Assembly (NCBI RefSeq): GCF_019207085.1
Contig: NZ_JAATOM010000004.1
Coordinates: forward strand, 1-64,000
Length of the DNA: 64,000 nucleotides
Direction of reading: 5' to 3'
From: Variovorax sp. dw_308
GTDB taxonomy: Bacteria > Pseudomonadota > Gammaproteobacteria > Burkholderiales > Burkholderiaceae_C
Below the pieces are notes generated by a model that was given only the letters and a program-made list of their open reading frames with translations, was not told the origin of the DNA and did not search any database. How positions within the stretch are numbered: the stretch's first letter is position 1; each line of letters starts with the position of its first letter. The position numbers and the translations under genes were made by a program. Below, piece by piece: positions 33,769-42,370 of the stretch.

Positions 33769-34767
33769 TCAATCGTTTGCCTGGAAGTTGACGGCCTTCA
33801 TGATGCCGGCCCAGCGCGCGGTGTCCTCGCGCATCGTCTTCAGCAGCGCGTCCGCGTTGTCGCCGAGGGGGTACATGCCGTTCTGCAGCAGTAGCTGGCG
33901 CACCTCGCGCGTGTTCACGGCGCGCATGAATTCGGCACGCAACTGGTCGACGACGGGCTTGGGTGTCCTGGCTGGCGCGAAGTAGGCGAACCACGCGGTG
34001 GCGATCACGTCCTTGTAGCCGGCCTCGACGAAGGTCGGCAGGCTCGGCATCAGCGGCGAGCGCTTGTCGCCGCTCGTCGCGAGCACCTTCACGCGACCGC
34101 TCGGCAGCATCTGCAGGGCGCCGCCGACCGTGTCGAAGTAGACCGGGATGCTGCCGCCCATCACGTCCTGCCGTGCCGGTGTCGAGCCGCGATAAGGCAC
34201 GTGCACCATCTGCAGCCCGGCCCCGCGATTGAGCATCTCGCCGAGGAAGTGCGATGGCGTGCCGGCGCCATACGAGGCGAAGCTCACGGCGCCGCTTTGC
34301 GCCTTGGCCCAGGTGATGAAGTCGGCCAGCGTGTTGGCCGGCACGTCCTTGTTCACCACGAGCGCCAGCTCGAAGCGGGCTGCGTTGATGATCGGCTGGA
34401 AGTCCTTCACCGGGTCGTACGTGAGGTTCTTGTAGGCGCTCGGGTACATGGTCATCATGCCGGCCGTGCCCAGCAACAGCGTGCGGCCGTCGGGCGCCGC
34501 CGACTTCACGGCTTCGACCGCGATGCGGCCCGCCGCGCCCGAGCGGTTGTCGATGATGAGCGGGCCGAGCGAGTCCCTCACTTCCTGCGCGATGGCGCGC
34601 GTGAGCACGTCCTGCGTGCCGCCGGCGGGCACGCCGATAAGCACCTTGATGGGCGTGCCGGGCGCGATGGCGTTCTGCGCCGCGGCGAACGGCGCAAAGG
34701 CCATGGTGCCGGCGGCGGCCAGGGCAGTGTTCAGGCGGCGGCGCTGCAGGTTGGGTCCGATGCGCAT
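33769..34767 (-). CDS. Tripartite tricarboxylate transporter-type (Bug) periplasmic binding protein
   Basis: This 332-residue protein has a twin-arginine-like or Sec signal (QRRRLNTALAAAGTMAFAPF, cleavage after AAA) and the Bug/TctC fold: PIKVLIGVPAGGTQDVLTRA, IIDNRSGAAGRIAVEAVKSA, APDGRTLLLGTAGMMTMYPS, LTYDPVKDFQPI and VHVPYRGSTPARQDVMGG. AAGGAGAG lies 6-13 nt before the ATG at 34767. Bug proteins bind diverse carboxylates and related small molecules. No TctA or TctB membrane subunit is encoded beside it, so it belongs to the orphan Bug class. It is operonic with the sulfatase gene. Confidence 0.92.
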   Translation of the reverse strand: MRIGPNLQRRRLNTALAAAGTMAFAPFAAAQNAIAPGTPIKVLIGVPAGGTQDVLTRAIAQEVRDSLGPLIIDNRSGAAGRIAVEAVKSAAPDGRTLLLGTAGMMTMYPSAYKNLTYDPVKDFQPIINAARFELALVVNKDVPANTLADFITWAKAQSGAVSFASYGAGTPSHFLGEMLNRGAGLQMVHVPYRGSTPARQDVMGGSIPVYFDTVGGALQMLPSGRVKVLATSGDKRSPLMPSLPTFVEAGYKDVIATAWFAYFAPARTPKPVVDQLRAEFMRAVNTREVRQLLLQNGMYPLGDNADALLKTMREDTARWAGIMKAVNFQAND

Positions 34768-34894
34768 CGATGTCTCTCCTTGTGGGCTTCGGCTCACTTT
34801 AGAGCGCGGACGATCGATTCATCTCATCGACCAGACCGGACTTACCCCGATGGCCCGTGCTTCGTCTTGCCGTGCGAGCGCGGCCGGACGCGGC

Positions 34895-35731
34895 CTACTC
34901 GTCGTGCGAGTCATGCGTTGCTGCGGCGCCTCGGCGCCAGTAGCCAGACGCGCGGATCCACTTCGGATTGGCGCCGCACTCGTTGACGAGCCAGGCGCGC
35001 ACGGCCTTGGCGGCGGCTGATTCGCAGCCCACCCAGCCGTGGAAGTCGCCCGTCGGCAGGCGCTCCTTCCGCAAAGCGGTCAACAAGGGCGGCTCCGATG
35101 GGTTGGCGCCGAAATCGTCCCGGTGCACCCAGATCACCTCGACCGCGGCGCGGCTGTCCAGTGCGATGCGGTCGGCCGGTCCGTCGACCTCGGCCAGCAC
35201 CAGCGCACGCGCGCCAGCGGGCAACTCGGCCAGTCGGCGCGAGATCGCGGGCAGCGCCGTGTCGTCGCCGACCAGCAGGTGCCAATCGAAATCCATCGGC
35301 ACGATGAAGGAGCCGCGCGGCCCGCCGATGCCGATGGCATCGCCCGGTTGCGCCCTTTCGGCCCAGCGTGTAGCAGGGCCGGCCTCGTGCAGCGCGAAGT
35401 CGATCTCGAGCAGGCGTGCCTCGGCATCGAAGCGGCGCGGCGTGTAGTCGCGCATCACGGCCTTGGGGCCCGGCGGCCAGCTCGGGCTGCCGTCGGCGCC
35501 GATGGTCGGCACGGTGAGCACGCCGGACACAGCATCGGGGAGCGTGAGCTTGACGTGGTCGTCGAAGCCGAGGCTGGTGAAGCCTTCCAGCGCATCGCCG
35601 GTGAGCGTGATACGGACCAGGTGCGGCGTGACGCGTTGCACAGTGCGCACTTCGAGCTTGCGAAAGCGCAGCGGGTGGCGCACCCGCTGCGGCAGGCGGT
35701 CGGGCAGGGTGGAAAGGGTTTCGGTGCTCAT
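34895..35731 (-). CDS. Siderophore-interacting (YqjH/ViuB-like) flavin ferric-chelate reductase
   Basis: This 278-residue cytoplasmic flavoprotein reduces ferric-siderophore complexes to release iron. It has an FAD-binding barrel with MRDYTPRRFDAEARLLEIDF, GPATRWAERAQPGDAIGIGG and PRGSFIVP, and a C-terminal SIP domain with LLVGDDTALPAISRRLAELP, DFHGWVGCESAAAKAVRAWL and SGYWRRG. It starts 2 bp after the end of a PadR gene whose His-rich N terminus resembles E. coli YqjI. The pair parallels E. coli yqjI-yqjH, where the PadR protein represses the reductase and responds to metal. Confidence 0.9.
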   Translation of the reverse strand: MSTETLSTLPDRLPQRVRHPLRFRKLEVRTVQRVTPHLVRITLTGDALEGFTSLGFDDHVKLTLPDAVSGVLTVPTIGADGSPSWPPGPKAVMRDYTPRRFDAEARLLEIDFALHEAGPATRWAERAQPGDAIGIGGPRGSFIVPMDFDWHLLVGDDTALPAISRRLAELPAGARALVLAEVDGPADRIALDSRAAVEVIWVHRDDFGANPSEPPLLTALRKERLPTGDFHGWVGCESAAAKAVRAWLVNECGANPKWIRASGYWRRGAAATHDSHDE

Positions 35732-35733
35732 CG

Positions 35734-36327
35734 TCAGATCTGTTCCAGTTGCTGGGCCGCGCTGTCGAGCACGGCGGCGAAGGCGCTGGCTTGCGCCGGT
35801 GTGAGGGGCTCGCGCGACAGCCGCATGCGCATGGCGAGCTTGAGGTTCTCGATGGCGCGCGTGACCTGCGGCGGTCGTCCGCCGCGCGGGCCGGCGCCGT
35901 CGACGCCGCCCTGCATGCGGGCCAGCATTGCGTCGGTAGTCACGCGGTTGTCGGCCAGGAAGGCCCGGCCGGCCTCGGTGATGCTGTAGCGCTTGCGGCC
36001 GCCGGCATCGGCCTCGTCCACGGTGAGGTAGCCGAGTTCTTCCAGCAGCGTGAGCGTGGGGTAGACAGTGCCCGGGCTGGGGCTGTAGCTGCCGCCGAGG
36101 CGGTCTTCGATCGACTTGATCAGCTCGTAGCCATGGCTCGGCTTGTCGGCGATGAGTTGCAGCAGCACGAAACGCAGGCCGCCGTGGCCAAACACGCGGC
36201 CGCCGCCGCGCATGCCCTCGCGCATGCCGTCGCGATGGTGATCGCCGCGGCCCCGACCGCCAGCGCCGGGGCCGTCGCCGTGCTCGCCACGGCGGATGCA
36301 GTGTTCGAAATTCCTGAAGTGACGCAT
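35734..36327 (-). CDS. PadR-family metal-responsive-type repressor (YqjI-like)
   Basis: This 197-residue regulator has a PadR winged helix (FVLLQLIADKPSHGYELIKS, PSPGTVYPTLTLLEELGYLT, RKRYSITEAGRAFLADN) and a C-terminal dimerisation helix. The first 45 residues form a tail rich in His, Gly and Arg (for example RNFEHCIRRGEHGDGPG and GDHHRDGMREGMRGGG) that could bind metal. In E. coli YqjI a comparable His-rich extension confers nickel and iron response. The gene lies upstream of the reductase in operon with a 2-bp gap. Repeated AAATCAAG half-sites upstream look like its operator. Confidence 0.85.
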   Translation of the reverse strand: MRHFRNFEHCIRRGEHGDGPGAGGRGRGDHHRDGMREGMRGGGRVFGHGGLRFVLLQLIADKPSHGYELIKSIEDRLGGSYSPSPGTVYPTLTLLEELGYLTVDEADAGGRKRYSITEAGRAFLADNRVTTDAMLARMQGGVDGAGPRGGRPPQVTRAIENLKLAMRMRLSREPLTPAQASAFAAVLDSAAQQLEQI

Positions 36328-36342
36328 CGGCTGTCCTCTTTG

Positions 36343-36390
36343 CTTGATTTGATGCAGTTACGATATATCTAAATCAAGTCTAAATCAAGT
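36343..36390 (-). promoter_or_regulatory. PadR/YqjH operon operator region with AAATCAAG repeats
   Basis: Upstream of the padR-like gene are two perfect tandem 11-bp repeats CTAAATCAAGT (36369-36379 and 36380-36390) and the inverted half-site CTTGATTT (36343-36350). The eight-base AAATCAAG is therefore present three times, once inverted. The region is locally AT-rich in otherwise high-GC DNA. The 11-bp spacing puts copies on one helix face, as expected for a dimeric repressor acting on its own operon. Confidence 0.65.
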
Positions 36391-36416
36391 CGAAAGCGAC
36401 AACGACCCTGATGCGT

Positions 36417-36842
36417 TCAGGGTTCGAGAAGCGCGAGCGTGCGAGGGTCCGGGATGCCGCCGAAGTACTTGCGCAGGCAGGCGTCGAACACCTGCTTCTC
36501 CGGCGCCGCCGCCGCAAACAGCGTCACGGACGACCTGAACTTGAGATCGTCCGGCGGGCCCAGGATCAGGTCGAGCGGCGTGTCGGCCACGTCGAGCACG
36601 AGCGCGCTGCAAGCCTCCAGCCGTGGGCCGAGCAGCGGGTGCCGCAGGTAGTCGCGCGCCTCGGCCAGCGAAGCGATCGCGTAGCGCCGGGCCATGGCAC
36701 TGTGGCCCAGCCCGTCGAGCTGCGGAAAGATGAACCACATCCAATGGCTGCGCTTGCGGCCGGCGCGAAGCTCGGCCAGCACGGTCTCGTACACCGGCGC
36801 CTGCGCGTCGACGAAGCGTTGCAGGGCGTCCGGCGCGGTCAT
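36417..36842 (-). CDS. DUF1810 family protein
   Basis: This 141-residue protein fits DUF1810. It opens DALQRFVDAQAPVYETVLAE, has RSHWMWFIFPQLDGLGHSAM (the conserved core), then ARRYAIASLAEARDYLRHPL and LGPRLEACSALVLDV, and ends KYFGGIPDPRTLALLEP. No catalytic role is established for the family. I chose ATG 36842; the longer upstream frame is Pro/Ala/Arg-rich and overlaps the small lipoprotein. It is the last gene of a minus-strand series after the lipoprotein (4-bp gap) and the mechanosensitive channel. Confidence 0.88.
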   Translation of the reverse strand: MTAPDALQRFVDAQAPVYETVLAELRAGRKRSHWMWFIFPQLDGLGHSAMARRYAIASLAEARDYLRHPLLGPRLEACSALVLDVADTPLDLILGPPDDLKFRSSVTLFAAAAPEKQVFDACLRKYFGGIPDPRTLALLEP

Positions 36843-36846
36843 GGAA

Positions 36847-37023
36847 CTAGCGCGTGCGGTAGTGCGAGACGCCCGCGTCGATGGTGCCGAAAACCTCGAC
36901 GCCGCTGCCGCCGGTCGAGGTACCCGCGCCCTCGCTGCCGCTCGCAGGGGAGGAAGGTGCGCTGCCGCAGCCTGCCACGAGGCAGAGCAGGGCCGCGAGG
37001 GTGGAGGCAAGCAGGATCTTCAA
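36847..37023 (-). CDS. Small lipoprotein (58 aa), function unknown
   Basis: A TTG at 37023 with AAGGAG upstream opens a 58-residue frame with a lipoprotein signal (KILLASTLAALLCLVAGC, lipobox cysteine at residue 19). A Ser/Gly/Pro-rich linker follows, then a C-terminal motif GVEVFGTIDAGVSHYRTR. That motif resembles the first beta-strand of Burkholderiales general porins (typically SVTLYG-x-x-D-A-G). It starts 1 bp after the MscS-family stop, so the two are co-transcribed. The function is unknown. Confidence 0.7.
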   Translation of the reverse strand: MKILLASTLAALLCLVAGCGSAPSSPASGSEGAGTSTGGSGVEVFGTIDAGVSHYRTR

Positions 37024-37024
37024 A

Positions 37025-38131
37025 TCAACTCCTTGAGGCGATGGCCGGCAATTCGTCAGGCGTCGGCGGGCTTGCAGCATACGGCCCCGTGTCGGAATCC
37101 TCGGTCCGAAGCTTGGGCAGGTGTTGTGGGTATTCACGCTGCATGAAGGTCATCATTCCTTCGCGCATGCGGCAGCGCAGGTCGAAGGCCTGCCCCGCCG
37201 TTGCCGCGGTGGCCAGCATGCGCAACTGCATGCTGCGTTCCGTGACGTCGGTGACCTGCAGCACGAAGGTGCGGCCGTCCCATTCGGGCGCAGTGCGAAC
37301 GATGCGCTCCAGCTCGGCGCGCAAGGGCGCCAGGGGCGTGCCGTAGTCGACATAAATGAAGGCCGAGCCCAGCAGCTGCGCGGTGTGCCGCGTCCAGCAC
37401 TGGAAGGGCTTCTCGATGAAATAGCTGAGCGGCAGGATCAGGCGCCGCTCGTCCCACAGTTTCATCACGACGAAGGTGCCGGTGATTTCCTCGACCGTGC
37501 CCCATTCGCCCTCGACCACCAGCACGTCGTCCATGCGGATCGGCTGCGCCAGCGCGATCTGCAAGCCGGCGATCAGGTTGCTGAACACCGGCTTGGCCGC
37601 CAGGCCGACGATCAGGCCGATGACGCCGGCCGAGGCCAGCAGGCTGGCGCCGACCTGCCGCGCTCCCGGAAAGGTCATCAGCACCAGCGACACACCCGCC
37701 ACCAGCACCATCCCCAGGGCCAAGCGAGACAACACGCGCGCCTGCGTATGAATGCGGCGCGCGTTCAGGTTGTCGGCGACGTTCGCCGGGTACTTGGTCA
37801 GCAGGCCTTCGGTGAAGCCCGAGATGGCCCGCACCAGCAGCCAGGTCAGCGCGGTGATCACCAACAGCCCGTTCAGGTGCCGCACGGTGTTGATGTAGCG
37901 CAGGTCGTCCGGCGCGGCTTGCCACACCATCTGCAACGCAACCAGCGGCAGCGCCCAGCGCGCGGCCGAGCGCGCCTTGTCGACCATCGCATGCAACCCC
38001 GGCGTCGGCCGCGTCACGCGCATCAGCACCAGCCCGCCGATGCGATAGGCCATCAGCGCCGCCGGCACCGCGACCAGAGCGGCCAGCCAGGTGCCGAACC
38101 AGGGGTGCGCCAACACCAATTGGGCGTTCAT
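37025..38131 (-). CDS. Small-conductance mechanosensitive channel (MscS family)
   Basis: This 368-residue channel-type protein has four or five hydrophobic segments in the first half, the pore-lining helix VGASLLASAGVIGLIVGLAA, then KPVFSNLIAGLQIALAQPIR. The cytoplasmic vestibule starts MDDVLVVEGEWGTVEEITGTFV and contains RLILPLSYFIEKPFQCWTRH. It is longer than E. coli MscS (286 residues), mostly in the N-terminal membrane part, and closer in size to YbdG-type relatives. I chose ATG 38131; the upstream frame is Arg/Pro-rich. It is separated by 34 bp from the FUSC gene upstream. Confidence 0.88.
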   Translation of the reverse strand: MNAQLVLAHPWFGTWLAALVAVPAALMAYRIGGLVLMRVTRPTPGLHAMVDKARSAARWALPLVALQMVWQAAPDDLRYINTVRHLNGLLVITALTWLLVRAISGFTEGLLTKYPANVADNLNARRIHTQARVLSRLALGMVLVAGVSLVLMTFPGARQVGASLLASAGVIGLIVGLAAKPVFSNLIAGLQIALAQPIRMDDVLVVEGEWGTVEEITGTFVVMKLWDERRLILPLSYFIEKPFQCWTRHTAQLLGSAFIYVDYGTPLAPLRAELERIVRTAPEWDGRTFVLQVTDVTERSMQLRMLATAATAGQAFDLRCRMREGMMTFMQREYPQHLPKLRTEDSDTGPYAASPPTPDELPAIASRS

Positions 38132-38165
38132 GGAACCTTCGTATCCTGGAGCTGTCCGGCAATGC

Positions 38166-40448
38166 TCATGCCGCCTCGTGCGGGGCCGTACCGGCGGCTG
38201 ACGTGGGGGCACCCGCTGTGGTGGCCGTCTCGGTGGATGGCTGCAGGATCCGCGCCGCATCATCACGAAGCTGGGTCGCAATGCCGGTGGCCAGGTCGAG
38301 CCGGCGCAGCAGCCACGGGCTGATGTCGTTCTCGAAGGGGTCGGGCAGGGGGATCGCCCCGCCCAATGCGGTGGCGGGCGCGCTCGTGGGCAGCGGCGAG
38401 GACGCGATGGGTGCGCTGCCGATCAGCGATTCGATGCGCTCCGCGGTGCGCATCAGCGGCCCTTCGACTTCGCCGGGCGTGAGACGGTCGCGACGCAGCA
38501 CCAGCATCGACTTGATGGCGCTGAGCTGCGCGAGCAACTGGTAGCTATGGGCCTGCAGGTGTTCGAGCGGCTCGAGCGGCGGCTGCACGGCGCGCGGCTC
38601 CGCCAGCGAGCGTTGGGTGGCCTGCACCAGCGCGGAGAGGCTGTCGAAGGCCTCGCGCCGCGCGAGCCGCCAGTCGAGTTCGATGCTGTTGTCGATGTCG
38701 TGAAGTTGGCCGAGGCCCAGCGCGAGCCGTGCGTGCAGCGCTTGCGCCACCAGCGTGCGCCGCACCAGGTCCGGAATCTGGCCGCGCTCCCACGACGGCA
38801 GCACATAGCAGAAGGCCCATGAGACAGCGACGCCGATCAAGGTGTCGGCAATTCGCTCCACCAGTGCGAAGGTCGGACTCGCGCCGACGTTCAGCAGGTG
38901 TGCCTGCACCAGGCCCAGCACCGTTCCGGCCACGGACGTGACGAGGTACTTGCGCACCGCGAAGCCATGCGCAATGGCCTGCGCGAAGGTCACGCACATG
39001 AGCAGCATCATGGCTGACGGATGCGTCGCCAGCAGCCCGACGGCCAGCACGCAGCCCAGCAACGTGCCGGCCACGCGGGCATTGCGCCGCTCCAGCGTCT
39101 GGGACAGGCTGCCGCGCAGCACCACCACGATGGTCAGCAGGATCCAGTAGTCGTGCGAACCCCAGGGCATCCACACCGCGATCCCATAGCCGACCGCGAT
39201 CGCGAGCGTGGCCCGGATGGCATGGCGCAGGGGCGGGGCATCCCAATGCCACAGCGCCAGGAAGGGCCGCCACGACCATGCGGTCGGGCTCACGAACACG
39301 CGCCAGTTGGCGCGCACCACGGCCAGGTCGGGTTCGATCTCGTGGCGCATGAGCTTGTTCAGCCGCAGCACCTCGTCATTGATGTGGCCGATGCGGTTCG
39401 CGAGCCCGCGCGCCAGCACGGCTGGCGAGGGCCCCGCGTGCGGCGGGGCATGCGGGTTGTCCGTGGGCAGGCGGATCATCGACAGGCGCGGCCGCAGGTC
39501 GGCCAGTGCGTCCGGCGTGCGGAACATCAGCATCGCGTCCGCGACCGCAACGACTTCATCGGACAGCGCTTCCAGCACGCTGCGCATCTCGGCCAGGGCC
39601 GGCGCATGCTCGGGCAGCGCGGTGAGCGCATCCAGGTCGAGTTCGCTGGCCAGCAACTGGTCGCGCATCTCGAGCACCACCACCAGCATGCCGGCCAGCC
39701 GCTGGCGGTGTGGCGTTCGGGGCGATTCGAGCACGATGTCCCGCGCCCCCTGGATCTGGTCGGCCAATGCAGCCGTTTGCTGCAGCAGTTGTCCCAGCAG
39801 CGGCGCGGGTGTGTCGCGCACGTCGCTCGTCTCGTCAGGCGCCTTGAACTGGCTGGCTTCGGTGCGCATCAGCGCCGCCATCGAATACAGCACGTCCGCG
39901 ATCAACTGCGTGCGATAGCGCCCGTTGAGCGCAAGGTTGGCCAGCGTGGAATAGACCACGTAGAGCCCGGCGCCGAGCCCGAAATGGGCGGTGCGTTCAA
40001 GCGCTTCATGCAGGCCCGTGGGCGCTGGCGTCGCCATCGAGAAGATCATCGCGAACATCACGGCGATGGCGATCGGGATGCCGCGCTTGCCCCAGGCCAT
40101 CGCGCTGAAGGCGAGGAAGGTGGCGGGAATCAGCACCATGCCCAGCCGGATCGGCATGGTGTGCAGCATCTGCACCGCGAAGAACAGCGGCATGGACAAG
40201 AGCGGCGCCGGCAGCATCTGCAGGAACTTGCCGCGCCGCGGGCTGGGCTGGTCGGGCGGCGTGGTCACGATCACGCCGACCGTGGCCGCGGCGCTCGCAA
40301 TGGCGCCCAGCCACAGGTGCATCAGCCCGGAGATCAGGAACAGCCCGAACGCAACCGACACGCCGTTCGCAACATAGTGGCTCAGCGCGATCCGCAGCGC
40401 CGCGCGGGTGCGCAGCGCCGCAGCGGCGTGTGGCGCCACCCCTTGCAT
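38166..40448 (-). CDS. FUSC-family inner-membrane transporter (YccS/aromatic acid exporter-like)
   Basis: This 760-residue protein has two membrane bundles, one at about residues 20-180 and one at about 405-525, separated by a cytoplasmic region and followed by a long helical C terminus. The N-terminal half includes SGLMHLWLGAIASAAATVGV and LGMVLIPATFLAFSAMAWGK. The FUSC core includes RATLAIAVGYGIAVWMPWGS, HDYWILLTIVVVLRGSLSQT, LERRNARVAGTLLGCVLAVG. The family exports aromatic acids or relates to fusaric-acid resistance. The start overlaps the suhB stop (TGATG), so ATG 40448 is favoured and suggests coupling. A GTG at 40451 is in frame too. Confidence 0.85.
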   Translation of the reverse strand: MQGVAPHAAAALRTRAALRIALSHYVANGVSVAFGLFLISGLMHLWLGAIASAAATVGVIVTTPPDQPSPRRGKFLQMLPAPLLSMPLFFAVQMLHTMPIRLGMVLIPATFLAFSAMAWGKRGIPIAIAVMFAMIFSMATPAPTGLHEALERTAHFGLGAGLYVVYSTLANLALNGRYRTQLIADVLYSMAALMRTEASQFKAPDETSDVRDTPAPLLGQLLQQTAALADQIQGARDIVLESPRTPHRQRLAGMLVVVLEMRDQLLASELDLDALTALPEHAPALAEMRSVLEALSDEVVAVADAMLMFRTPDALADLRPRLSMIRLPTDNPHAPPHAGPSPAVLARGLANRIGHINDEVLRLNKLMRHEIEPDLAVVRANWRVFVSPTAWSWRPFLALWHWDAPPLRHAIRATLAIAVGYGIAVWMPWGSHDYWILLTIVVVLRGSLSQTLERRNARVAGTLLGCVLAVGLLATHPSAMMLLMCVTFAQAIAHGFAVRKYLVTSVAGTVLGLVQAHLLNVGASPTFALVERIADTLIGVAVSWAFCYVLPSWERGQIPDLVRRTLVAQALHARLALGLGQLHDIDNSIELDWRLARREAFDSLSALVQATQRSLAEPRAVQPPLEPLEHLQAHSYQLLAQLSAIKSMLVLRRDRLTPGEVEGPLMRTAERIESLIGSAPIASSPLPTSAPATALGGAIPLPDPFENDISPWLLRRLDLATGIATQLRDDAARILQPSTETATTAGAPTSAAGTAPHEAA

Positions 40449-41458
40449 CACTCGCCGGCGGGATCGGCTGGCGCGACGACGGGCGGACGGGCGCGGGTCA
40501 GTTTGCGCGGCGCCGGCGCGGCGGCGGGTGCGGAGGATTCGGCATCGCCATCGGGCTGCTGCAGGTCGACCGTGCTGCGCGCGTAGAGGTCTCTCGACGA
40601 GTCGACGGCGCGGATGCGGTCACTGGCCGCCATCTTGTCGTCGACCCCGGCGAACTTCGAGTACTTGGTCAGCAGCGGCACCAACTGGCCATAGATCTTC
40701 GGATTGCCTGCCAGGCATTCACGCTGGTCGAGGAAGTCCGGCTCTCCGGTGAAGTTGCCGATCAGGCCGCCGGCCTCGGTCACCAGCAGCGAACCCGCCG
40801 CGATGTCCCACGGGTTCAGGCCGGTCTCGAAGAAGGCGTCGCTGAAGCCGGCGGCCACGTAGGCCAGGTCGAGCGCGGCGGAGCCGGGGCGGCGCAGGCC
40901 GGCGGCGCGCGGCATCAGGTCGGCCATGATGGCCAGGTACTGCTTGAAGTTGTCGCCGGTGCGGAACGGGAAGCCGGTGGAGATCAGGCACTCGTTCATG
41001 CGGGTGCGCTTGCTCACGCGGATGCGGCGGTCATTCATGAAGGCGCCGCGGCCCTTGGTGGCGGTGAACAGGTCGTTGCGGCTCGGGTCGTAGATGACCG
41101 CCTGCTCGATCTTGCCCTTCACGGACAGCGCGATCGACACGCAGTACACCGGAAAGCCGTGGATGAAGTTGGTGGTGCCGTCGAGCGGGTCGATGATCCA
41201 GACGAATTCCGAATCCTTGGCGCCGTGCTCGCTGCCCGACTCTTCGGCCAGGATGCCGTGGCCGGGGTAGGCCGTGAGAAGGGTCTCGATGATCGCGCGT
41301 TCGCTCGCGTGATCGACATCGGTCACGAAGTCGTTCACCTGCTTCTGCGAGACGCGCACGGCCTCGATGTCGAGCGCGGCGCGGTTGATGATGGCGCCCG
41401 CGGCGCGTGCGGCCTTGATGGCCACATTGATCATGGGATGCAGATTGGGTGAAGACAT
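40448..41458 (-). CDS. suhB: Inositol-1-monophosphatase family protein (SuhB)
   Basis: SuhB dephosphorylates inositol phosphates and also acts in rRNA transcription antitermination. The 336-residue protein has the metal-binding GILAEESG (E72, E73), the [15 protein letters not shown] motif (D90, D93), LVTEAGG and [14 protein letters not shown]. The core ends near residue 265. A C-terminal extension of about 70 residues, rich in Ala and Pro ([20 protein letters not shown]), exceeds the 267-residue E. coli protein and is probably disordered. It is the first gene of a coupled pair with the FUSC transporter and is divergent from trmJ. Confidence 0.92.
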   Translation of the reverse strand: MSSPNLHPMINVAIKAARAAGAIINRAALDIEAVRVSQKQVNDFVTDVDHASERAIIETLLTAYPGHGILAEESGSEHGAKDSEFVWIIDPLDGTTNFIHGFPVYCVSIALSVKGKIEQAVIYDPSRNDLFTATKGRGAFMNDRRIRVSKRTRMNECLISTGFPFRTGDNFKQYLAIMADLMPRAAGLRRPGSAALDLAYVAAGFSDAFFETGLNPWDIAAGSLLVTEAGGLIGNFTGEPDFLDQRECLAGNPKIYGQLVPLLTKYSKFAGVDDKMAASDRIRAVDSSRDLYARSTVDLQQPDGDAESSAPAAAPAPRKLTRARPPVVAPADPAGE

Positions 41459-41571
41459 GGACTGTGAGAAAGAACGCGGGGCCGCGTGGCCCGGTGGATA
41501 CGACCCGGCGATGCGGGCGGCGACAATCCCCGAGTTTACCCGCAGGCCCCTTTCAGCCCCCGATCGAATCC

Positions 41572-42339
41572 ATGCGCACCCGCTTCATCCTGATCCAGAC
41601 CAGCCATGCCGGCAATGTCGGCGCCGCCGCGAGGGCGATGAAGACCATGGGCTTCGGCGACCTGGTGCTGGTGGCCCCGCGCTGGGCCAACGTGTTGCGG
41701 CGGGAGGAGACGATCCAGCGGGCCAGCGGCGCACTGGATGTGCTGGCCAATGCCCGCATCGTCGAGACACTGGACGAGGCCCTCGACGGCGTCACCCACC
41801 TGTGCGCCACGGCGATGATCCCGCGTGACTTCGGCCCGCCGACGCGCACGCCGCGCGAGCACCTGGAGCCGCTGGCCAGGGGCGGCGAGCAGCATGTGGC
41901 CTTCCTGTTCGGCTCCGAGCGTTTCGGCATGCGCAACGAGGACGTGTACCGCTGCAACGTGGCGCTGAGCATCCCGGCCGATCCTTCGTTCGGCTCGCTG
42001 AACCTGGGCGCGGCGATCCAGTTGGTCGCCTATGAATGGCGGCTGGCGCTGGGCGGGTTCGAGGTCCGCGATGCCACGCCGGTGCAACTGCCGGCCGATG
42101 CACAGGCCGTGGCCGGCATGCTGGCGCACTGGGAACGTTCACTGGTGCAGATCGGTTTTCTCGACCCGGCCGCGCCGAAGAAACTGATGCCGCGCTTGCA
42201 GCAGCTTTTCAATCGCGCCCAGCCGACGCAGGAGGAAATCCACATCCTGCGCGGCATTGCCAAGGCGATGGTCGACCCGCATCGGCCGCCGCTGGACGGG
42301 GAATCCACAGCGCCCGTAGGTGATGCCGGCGCACCTTAG
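41572..42339 (+). CDS. trmJ: tRNA (cytidine/uridine-2'-O-)-methyltransferase TrmJ
   Basis: TrmJ methylates the 2'-hydroxyl of position 32 in several tRNAs. The 255-residue protein shows SPOUT-fold motifs: [20 protein letters not shown] at the N terminus, [16 protein letters not shown], motif 2 [17 protein letters not shown], and motif 3 [17 protein letters not shown], followed by the C-terminal helices [20 protein letters not shown]. The ATG 41572 was chosen because upstream sequence in frame overlaps the suhB start region. It is followed 31 bp later by cysE. Confidence 0.95.
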   Translation: MRTRFILIQTSHAGNVGAAARAMKTMGFGDLVLVAPRWANVLRREETIQRASGALDVLANARIVETLDEALDGVTHLCATAMIPRDFGPPTRTPREHLEPLARGGEQHVAFLFGSERFGMRNEDVYRCNVALSIPADPSFGSLNLGAAIQLVAYEWRLALGGFEVRDATPVQLPADAQAVAGMLAHWERSLVQIGFLDPAAPKKLMPRLQQLFNRAQPTQEEIHILRGIAKAMVDPHRPPLDGESTAPVGDAGAP

Positions 42340-42370
42340 ACTGCGTTCCCCCTATCGATATCACCCAAAG

